From NCBI GenBank assembly GCA_028714595.1, contig JAQTMD010000071.1, positions 1 through 7,382 of the forward strand: a stretch of DNA of 7,382 nt. The letters run 5' to 3'. A program made the translations under genes and the position numbers. Shown here one piece after another: positions 6,000 to 7,382 of this stretch. The notes beneath the pieces were generated by a model. That model was not told the origin of the DNA. It was given only the letters and a program-made list of their open reading frames with translations, and did no database searches. The stretch is from Candidatus Omnitrophota bacterium (GTDB lineage: Bacteria > Omnitrophota > Gorgyraeia > Gygaellales > Profunditerraquicolaceae). The stretch's first letter is position 1. Each line of letters opens with the position of its first letter.

Positions 6000-6473
6000 A
6001 TGGCAGACGTCTATTTGACGAAAAAAGGGTACGAGAAATTATATGAGGAGCTGGAGTTTCTCAAGAACGTCCGGCGCCGGGAACTGTCCAAAGCAATCGG
6101 GACAGCCCGCGAGCACGGCGACCTGGGCGAGAACGCCGAATACGACGCGGCAAAAGACGCGCAGGCGCACAACGAGCGAAGGATAGCGGAGTTAGAGCAG
6201 AAATTGGCCGGTGCCAAGATCCTCGAAGACCACGATATACCATCCGACGAGGTTTTGCTGGGAGCGACCGTGTCGCTCGAAGACATGGATACGGGCGAGA
6301 AGTTTTCCTATATGATCGTTTCCGAAGAAGAATCTGATTACGAGCAGAAGAAGATCTCGGCAACCTCGCCGCTTGGCCAGGGACTCCTGAATCACAAAGA
6401 AGGCGATATCTGCGAGATAAAAGTCCCGGCAGGCATCCTCAAGTACAAGGTCATAAAAATATCGAGGGAATAA
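6000..6473 (+). CDS. greA: Transcription elongation factor GreA
   Basis: A 157-residue protein of the usual GreA length. GreA enters the secondary channel of backtracked RNA polymerase and stimulates cleavage of the extruded transcript end. The N-terminal coiled coil (about 1-75) opens with VYLTKKGYEKLYEELEFL and carries REHGDLGENAEYDAAK (38-52) at its tip, including D41 and E44, the acidic pair that helps hold the catalytic Mg2+ in the polymerase. The C-terminal FKBP-like domain includes LLGATVSLED (86-95), the block ISATSPLGQGLLNHKEGD (119-136) and VPAGILKYKVIKI (142-154). The ATG at 6000 follows AGGAG (5990-5994) by 5 nt, the best ribosome site in the window, and overlaps the end of the RF-like gene by its Shine-Dalgarno only. 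The hydrolase start codon follows its stop directly. GreA rather than GreB is judged from the motif set and context; confidence is high. Confidence 0.97.
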   Translation: MADVYLTKKGYEKLYEELEFLKNVRRRELSKAIGTAREHGDLGENAEYDAAKDAQAHNERRIAELEQKLAGAKILEDHDIPSDEVLLGATVSLEDMDTGEKFSYMIVSEEESDYEQKKISATSPLGQGLLNHKEGDICEIKVPAGILKYKVIKISRE

Positions 6474-7292
6474 ATGGAGACGCTGCAGAAAGACGCCAAG
6501 ACCGGAATCCTCTATCAGCAGTGGAAGGCGGCATCGCCGAAAGCGTGCCTGCTGCTTGTCCACGGCCTGGGCGCACACTCAGGGAGGTGGAAGGTTCTGG
6601 CGGAATACTTCCTCGCGCAGGATATCTCCTCATATGCCCTGGAGCTGCAGGGGTTCGGCCAGACGCAGGGGACGAAAGGCCACATCGATTCCTTTGACAC
6701 CTATTACGACAATATCCGTGCGCTTGCGGTTCTTATCCGTTCCGAAAACCCCGGCTCAAAGATATTTCTGGTCGGGGAGAGCTTCGGCGGGCTGCTGTCG
6801 TACATCATGGTGCAGATCGAACCGTCCCTTTTCTCGGGGCTGATCCTTCTCTCGCCGGCCTTCAGCATAAGACTGCAGGTATCGATGTGGGATTATATGC
6901 GGGTATTCCTGCACCTGTTTGTCAACCCGCAGAAGCAGTTCAAGGTGCGCTTTGTGGGAGACATGTGTACCCGCGATCCCAGGTTCCAGGAACAGATCGA
7001 CACGGATTTCCTCGAGCACCGCCTGGTCAGCGCAAAGTTCGTCCTGAATTATTTCTATGCCGAGCGGGCTGCGTTCCACCGCATCGCCGTTATCGAAATG
7101 CCCGTTCTGTTCCTTGTCCCCAGCGAGGACAAGCTTGTCAGCCCCCAGGCAAGCAAGGTGATCTTTTACCGCCTGCTGACAAGGGATAAAGAGCTTATCA
7201 AGTATCCTGAGATGTACCACGCGCTTTCGGTTGAGCTGGGCAAGGAGCAGGTCTTTGCCGACATCCGGCGCTGGCTCGCCAAGCGCATCTGA
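6474..7292 (+). CDS. Alpha/beta hydrolase, monoacylglycerol lipase/lysophospholipase-like
   Basis: A 272-residue serine hydrolase of the Hydrolase_4 type, probably acting on monoacylglycerols or lysophospholipids in the cytoplasm. There is no signal peptide. Visible features: LLLVHGLGAHSGRW (26-39), which supplies the oxyanion-hole segment typical of monoacylglycerol lipases; an HIDSFDTYYDNI block (70-81); the nucleophile elbow GESFGG with S103; ILLSPAF (124-130); a cap region of about 131-205; and the acid D219 in VPSEDKLVSP and base H249 in MYHALSVE, so the catalytic triad is complete. Substrate cannot be fixed from sequence and a general esterase is possible. The ATG at 6474 is adjacent to the greA stop (gap 0) with GAGGG at 6464-6468, 5 nt upstream, indicating translational coupling. 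The gene ends with TGA and nothing recognisable follows in the window, so it may be the last gene of the unit. Confidence 0.93.
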   Translation: METLQKDAKTGILYQQWKAASPKACLLLVHGLGAHSGRWKVLAEYFLAQDISSYALELQGFGQTQGTKGHIDSFDTYYDNIRALAVLIRSENPGSKIFLVGESFGGLLSYIMVQIEPSLFSGLILLSPAFSIRLQVSMWDYMRVFLHLFVNPQKQFKVRFVGDMCTRDPRFQEQIDTDFLEHRLVSAKFVLNYFYAERAAFHRIAVIEMPVLFLVPSEDKLVSPQASKVIFYRLLTRDKELIKYPEMYHALSVELGKEQVFADIRRWLAKRI

Positions 7293-7382
7293 GGAGTTTT
7301 GCGGGTCCTGGCACGCAAACGCCTCGGGTCTGTTCGCGGACGAACTTTTTCGCCGTGTGCTGCGGTTTACGCCTCACTCTCG
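7293..7382. other. Terminal 90 bp with no supportable gene
   Basis: All three + frames and one - frame stay open across this GC-rich piece, so an open frame carries no information. No start codon with a properly spaced ribosome site was found (TTG at 7299 is only 2 nt after GAGGAG). A heptamer ACGCCTC occurs twice, at 7319-7325 and 7369-7375, exactly 50 bp apart. It is probably intergenic. Confidence 0.5.
7332..7350 (+). terminator. Possible weak rho-independent terminator
   Basis: GTTCG (7332-7336) pairs with CGAAC (7341-7345) around the 4-nt loop CGGA, and five T residues follow (7346-7350). It lies 40 bp after the hydrolase stop, where a terminator would be expected if the operon ends there. 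The 5-bp stem is short for an intrinsic terminator, so this is tentative. Confidence 0.35.

Noticed and set aside
7299..7382. Start of a new gene on the + strand at TTG 7299
   Set aside because: The ribosome-site spacing is 2 nt, and neighbouring frames are open too, so there is no coding evidence in 84 bp.

Overview
The window is a compact, high-G+C (by eye somewhat above 55%) stretch of bacterial DNA in which every recognisable gene lies on the + strand and gaps are mostly 0-11 bp. Nothing looks like a mobile element, CRISPR array or RNA gene. The content suggests an uncultured, probably anaerobic bacterium: many low-potential [4Fe-4S] centres, DUF362 iron-sulfur proteins, the UPF0237/UPF0210 pair, and a small MTRFR-like release factor. 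A lineage such as Omnitrophota or a relative is a guess from gene content and protein style; no 16S or ribosomal marker is present to test it.

Region 1 (2-3119) is an electron-transfer block. It holds the C-terminal part of a DUF362 protein cut by the window edge, a polytopic membrane protein that appears to be a head-to-tail fusion of NapH-like and NapG-like ferredoxins (six predicted [4Fe-4S] clusters and an internal twin-arginine motif), and a second DUF362 protein carrying its own two-cluster ferredoxin domain. The three genes are separated by 5 bp each and are almost certainly one operon. No terminal reductase or dehydrogenase is visible, so donor and acceptor are unknown. The NapGH family role (quinol oxidation and electron transfer across the membrane) is the best analogy.

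Region 2 (3120-7292) starts after a 72-bp gap that holds a plausible extended -10 promoter and the only intergenic space of note. It encodes a membrane-anchored protein of unknown function, an ACT-domain protein (UPF0237) with its usual partner UPF0210 (PFL-like fold), a codon-independent release-factor-like protein whose catalytic GGQ reads GGM, the transcript-cleavage factor GreA, and a monoacylglycerol-lipase-type alpha/beta hydrolase. Spacing (11, 2, 6, 8 and 0 bp) indicates cotranscription, but the products do not form one obvious pathway. RF-like protein and GreA both rescue stalled machinery (ribosome and RNA polymerase).

Region 3 (7293-7382) is 90 bp with no supportable gene. It contains a short hairpin followed by five T residues that could be a weak terminator.

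The observations most worth following are the NapH-NapG fusion with an internal Tat signal, its bracketing by two DUF362 paralogues, and the release factor lacking the catalytic glutamine.
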